From CAUJGP01 sp964612425 (lineage in GTDB: Bacteria; Bdellovibrionota; Bdellovibrionia; Bdellovibrionales; Bdellovibrionaceae), in contig CAZTDX010000009.1 of NCBI GenBank assembly GCA_964612425.1, forward strand, positions 1 to 64,000: a stretch of 64,000 bases of DNA. Reading direction: 5' to 3'. Positions within the stretch are counted from its first letter, which is position 1. Each line of letters begins with the position of its first letter. This document shows, piece by piece, positions 61,052 through 64,000 of this stretch. The notes beneath the pieces are model-generated. The model did not search any database, was not told the origin of the DNA, and saw nothing but the letters and a program-made list of their open reading frames with translations. The position numbers were made by a program, and so were the translations under genes.

Positions 61052-62317
61052 TCAAGTAGCAATCTGCCAACGCGAAGCCACGACTCTTATTCCACCGTTG
61101 AGAAACTTCTGAGTATCCGTACAAATCCATCGACCCAAGCGCATCCCCTTGCGGCAGTCTCGCTCTGGCCCTAGAGCAACAGCAACGACCGGCTGGTAAC
61201 GCTCCAAAGCCCCTTCCCATAATTCTACCCACGATTTCTTGCTCTGAAGGCGCCCTCCGGACCCATAGGGAGGATTTGAAATTAGCCAAATTGAAGAATA
61301 TTTTTTAAGCTCTTCAGAAATAGAATTTTCCTTGTTTTCCAAGGAATTTCCATGAAGAAATTTAAAACGAGATGAATCATTGATATTTCTACGAATGAGT
61401 TCATAATTTTTTTGTGCCTTTTCCAAAGTCTCTTGGTCATTATCAACCCCAAGAAATTGTAACGTGGGATTGAATAATCGAACTTGAAGTTGTTCCAAGC
61501 GCTTCTCTTGATCACTATTTACCCAGGAGTCAGCATGATAGGAGCGATGCTTTAGAACTTGATTCCATAGATTCGCTTCAAACAACAGTGTGCCTGAGCC
61601 AACAAAGGGATCGACAACTAACGCTTTTTCCGTGTCGAATCGAGAAGCTGAATGAATTAAAAATGACCATAAAAACGCGGCCAAATTTTCCCGGAGAGGT
61701 GCCTCGCCCTGGTGCTTTCGATATCCACGAAAATGCAGATGTTCTCCACTGGTATCACGACTTAAAATAAACTCATTATTATTTACTCGTAAATAAGCTT
61801 TAGTTGGCTGTTTTTCAAGTGACCCCGAGGATTTTTGTTCCTCTACGTTGACGAGTTGATAAAAACGTGATTCGAACTTTTCTTTTAAAAATTGTGCAAT
61901 ATGTTTTTCGTTGTTGATTTTTGATTCACTGGCTGCAATTTCCCAGCTTGAAATTCCATGTGGAAAATATTTTTTCCAAGGAACAGTTTTAAGTTCCTCC
62001 TCTAGCACGCGCCACTCTCTTGTTGAAAATCGACGGAGCCGATGCAAAATTCGAGAAGGCAGCTTTAAACATCGATTTAAAATATAACCTATCTCCTCTG
62101 ATCCCACAGTAAATTCAATACCACCTTTAACAATTTCTGCATTTTTAAGCCAAGCCTTATCACCAAATTCGATGGATAAAATTGCGCACCAATCCCTAAG
62201 TTCTTTGAGGCAGTGCTCTTCAAGCCCTATGGGTGAAATTAAGAAAAAATCAGTCGATGATTCAGCTTGAACTAGTCGTGCTTGGCTGACGGGGTGGTGA
62301 GATGCTTTTTTTGACAT
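61052..62317 (-). CDS. RlmL/THUMP-type RNA guanine-N2 methyltransferase
   Basis: About 421 residues. An N-terminal THUMP-like region (about 20-180; LISPIGLEEHCLKELRDW, the typical start of YcbY/RlmL proteins) precedes a UPF0020 Rossmann methyltransferase: VVDPFVGSGTLLFEANLW (SAM motif I), FLGVDNDQETLEKAQKN, and the catalytic ISNPPYGSGGR. Such enzymes modify guanine N2 in rRNA or tRNA; which site is not clear. Start at 62317 with AAAGG 7 nt upstream; the open frame reaches 62488 but crosses the divergent heptosyltransferase start. Confidence 0.87.
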   Translation of the reverse strand: MSKKASHHPVSQARLVQAESSTDFFLISPIGLEEHCLKELRDWCAILSIEFGDKAWLKNAEIVKGGIEFTVGSEEIGYILNRCLKLPSRILHRLRRFSTREWRVLEEELKTVPWKKYFPHGISSWEIAASESKINNEKHIAQFLKEKFESRFYQLVNVEEQKSSGSLEKQPTKAYLRVNNNEFILSRDTSGEHLHFRGYRKHQGEAPLRENLAAFLWSFLIHSASRFDTEKALVVDPFVGSGTLLFEANLWNQVLKHRSYHADSWVNSDQEKRLEQLQVRLFNPTLQFLGVDNDQETLEKAQKNYELIRRNINDSSRFKFLHGNSLENKENSISEELKKYSSIWLISNPPYGSGGRLQSKKSWVELWEGALERYQPVVAVALGPERDCRKGMRLGRWICTDTQKFLNGGIRVVASRWQIAT

Positions 62318-62464
62318 TGAATGACCTTTGATCCTATGTTGAGATGGAGTAATTGCCCCGAAAAAGAACATATTGGAAGTAAAAAAAATAATTTTCCCAA
62401 AATTTTTAATTTTTAAGTACATTTGAAGTGACGTCATGTGTGGATTTCTATAAATTTTATAGTG

Positions 62465-63550
62465 ATGATCAGGGATGACGAGGGTCATGAACCCAAAAAA
62501 ATATTAATCATTCGCTTTTCGAGCTTTGGCGATGTCCTGCAAACTCTCAGCGTAGTTTCAGCTCTTAGAAAACGCTGGCCCCATGCCGAAATTCATTGGG
62601 TGACAAGACATGAGTTTTCACCTCTTTTGAGTTCCCATCCCCATTTATCAAAGGTATGGAGTCTTGACAAAAATAAAGGCTTTATTGGCCTTGTCTCTCT
62701 TGCCTATGAACTTTATTCTTTTGGTTTTGATCATATTTACGATGCCCATAATAATTTACGTTCTCACTTTCTATGCCTATTCTTAAAATTAAAAAGCTGG
62801 CTCAGATTCACTCAGGGACCAACCCTTCTTCGACGATCAATCAAGCGCTGGAAGCGATTTTTACTTTTTACCTGTAGGATTAATCAATTTGAGCAGCCCT
62901 TTTCTGGTCAAAGGGATTTATTAGAACCTTTAAAATCTTGGCATATTCCAAACATTCCACCTCCTGCACCACAACTTTTTCTTCCCCACTTCATAAAACA
63001 GGAGGGTAAGAAGAGGGCCCATGATCTCCATCCCTTTATTGCACTAGCTCCTTCGGCTGCCTTCCCGTTGAAGCGTTGGCCACTCTCACATTGGAAGGAG
63101 CTTATTCAAAAAGTTTTAACGACTCAGATAAAAATAAATTTTGTTGTATTGGGTGGAAAAGAAGATCACTTTTTAAAAGAACTTGAAGAACTTAACCCCC
63201 AGCGTGTAGTTAATTTTGCTGGTCAACTCAGTTATCTAGAAAGTGCGGCGATGATTGCAGAGTCAGAACTTTTGATCGCCAATGATACGGGTTTACTGCA
63301 TGTTGGGGAACAGCTTGGTCATTCAACCATCGCATTAATGGGGCCAGCACCTTTTGGTTTTCCATGCCGCAGAGAAACAACAAAAATTATGGAGTTGGAT
63401 CTTTCATGTCGACCTTGCAGTAAACACGGCCAAGGACCTTGCCGTAATGCTCAATTTCAATGGTGCTTGGTAGGAATTACCCCAGATAAGGTTTTATCAG
63501 AAATTAAAGCCAAACTGAATCTTCACAATGCCCCTTTGAGAACTCTATGA
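62465..63550 (+). CDS. LPS heptosyltransferase, GT9 family
   Basis: A glycosyltransferase family 9 enzyme of about 361 residues that adds heptose to the LPS inner core at the cytoplasmic face. N-terminal KILIIRFSSFGDVLQTLSVVSALRKRWPHAEIHWVT is a GT9 hallmark, and the sugar-nucleotide region LLIANDTGLLHVGEQLGHSTIALMGPA follows in the C-terminal half. It overlaps waaA/kdtA by 4 nt (ATGA), consistent with an LPS-core operon. Start uncertain (62438 or 62465; no ribosome site). Confidence 0.9.
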   Translation: MIRDDEGHEPKKILIIRFSSFGDVLQTLSVVSALRKRWPHAEIHWVTRHEFSPLLSSHPHLSKVWSLDKNKGFIGLVSLAYELYSFGFDHIYDAHNNLRSHFLCLFLKLKSWLRFTQGPTLLRRSIKRWKRFLLFTCRINQFEQPFSGQRDLLEPLKSWHIPNIPPPAPQLFLPHFIKQEGKKRAHDLHPFIALAPSAAFPLKRWPLSHWKELIQKVLTTQIKINFVVLGGKEDHFLKELEELNPQRVVNFAGQLSYLESAAMIAESELLIANDTGLLHVGEQLGHSTIALMGPAPFGFPCRRETTKIMELDLSCRPCSKHGQGPCRNAQFQWCLVGITPDKVLSEIKAKLNLHNAPLRTL

Positions 63551-64000
63551 ATAAGTTTGTGGAACTCATGGCTTTTTCGCTTTACTTTACTCTTTGGTCT
63601 TTGGGTTTAATCATTTTAAAATTATTTATAAAGTTCATGGGCAGAGATCGAGTTCCCTATAAAATTAAAAATTTCTTGCTTGAAAGAGAATATCCTCAAT
63701 TGATTTGGAAATGCGATCCATCCCCAACTCAAAGACGCGTATGGTTTCATGCCTCCTCCGGTGAGATTGAGTATATAAAACCGCTACTAAAACTTTGGAA
63801 AAAAAAATATCCTGAGGATCTTATCTTTCTGACCTACTTTTCAACTTCGGCACGTTCTATGATAAAAAATGTTTCAGAAATCGATGGATTCGCGGCACTC
63901 CCCTTTGATATGCCAGGCAAAATGAACTCTTTCTGCCGACAATTAAAACCCAATCTCGTTGTTATTTCAAGAACGGATCTTTGGCCCTATATGCTTTTTT
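63547..64000 (+). CDS. waaA: 3-deoxy-D-manno-octulosonic acid transferase (partial)
   Basis: Transfers Kdo to the lipid A precursor. Only the first 151 residues are in the window. An N-terminal membrane anchor (LYFTLWSLGLIILKLFIKFM) is followed by the KdtA start domain: VWFHASSGEIEYIKPLL with the catalytic Glu, TYFSTSARSM, LPFDMPGKMNSFCRQLKPN, and VVISRTDLWPYML. The family usually has Glu before the TDLWP/TELWP motif; here it is Arg. It starts in the stop codon of the heptosyltransferase (ATGA), so the pair is co-transcribed. Confidence 0.88.
   Translation, partial: MNKFVELMAFSLYFTLWSLGLIILKLFIKFMGRDRVPYKIKNFLLEREYPQLIWKCDPSPTQRRVWFHASSGEIEYIKPLLKLWKKKYPEDLIFLTYFSTSARSMIKNVSEIDGFAALPFDMPGKMNSFCRQLKPNLVVISRTDLWPYMLF

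Noticed and set aside
62438..62488. ATG at 62488 as the heptosyltransferase start (AGGG lies just upstream)
   Set aside because: It is out of frame with the heptosyltransferase and stops after seven codons.
1..64000. tRNA, rRNA, CRISPR, IS element or prophage
   Set aside because: I looked for T-loop and anticodon-like arms, spaced identical repeats, and transposase or phage structural genes and saw none; a covariance-model scan would be needed to exclude small RNAs.

Overview
The window reads as one continuous chromosomal segment of an A+T-rich Gram-negative bacterium. The best fit is a member of the Bdellovibrionota (Bdellovibrio/Bacteriovorax-like). The case rests on a TIGR02147/DUF4423-type regulator next to DUF4360-like secreted proteins, a zinc-finger protein ending in a histone fold, many unrecognised secreted proteins beside a set of secreted hydrolases (M14, M28, HExxH), LPS-core genes at the right edge, and many histidine kinases and response regulators. 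No rRNA, tRNA, CRISPR array, IS element or prophage was seen. The taxonomic call is inference.

Layout. 1-4.3 kb: small unknowns, a TIGR02147 regulator between two related secreted proteins, a CheY-like receiver and the zinc-finger/histone-fold protein. 4.3-13 kb: purK-purE, an MFS transporter, a periplasmic binding protein, miaB with a bifunctional-nuclease-like gene, a gamma-carbonic anhydrase and a FadL/OmpP1-like porin. 13-20.7 kb: a 163-bp palindromic element, a large secreted Cys-rich protein, GTP-type PEP carboxykinase, an O-methyltransferase, and a secreted metalloprotease whose signal peptide is broken by a 7-bp tandem repeat. 20.7-33 kb (nearly all minus strand): gap-pgk-tpi glycolytic operon, tatD, holB, tmk, an SDR, a PAS histidine kinase, a lipoprotein, and class Ia ribonucleotide reductase. 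33-45 kb: a truncated beta-propeller gene, an M14 peptidase, receiver proteins, an OmpR-type regulator, a secretin-N-domain protein, RNase HI with a C-terminal hybrid-binding domain, MscS, a membrane-tethered HTH protein, a minimal tyrosine recombinase, an NtrC-type regulator with its kinase, and asd. 45-55 kb: moxR-DUF58-transglutaminase operon, Fe/Mn SOD, DedA, an RluA-type synthase, a secreted M28 aminopeptidase and ddl. 55-64 kb: unknown secreted proteins, an ovothiol synthase (OvoA), an RlmL-type methyltransferase, a heptosyltransferase and the start of waaA/kdtA.

Most of the window is core metabolism and housekeeping. The points worth attention are: (1) a candidate slipped-strand phase switch, an ATTACCT repeat in the signal-peptide codons of a zinc protease, where losing one copy restores a perfect secreted protein; (2) the zinc-finger/histone-fold protein; (3) a family of dispersed palindromic elements (four copies, two of them internally deleted) whose terminal arms co-vary; (4) RNase HI with an inverted domain order; (5) an NtrC-type regulator with GAFPGA in place of GAFTGA; (6) a Fim-like minimal recombinase preceded by two perfect palindromes.
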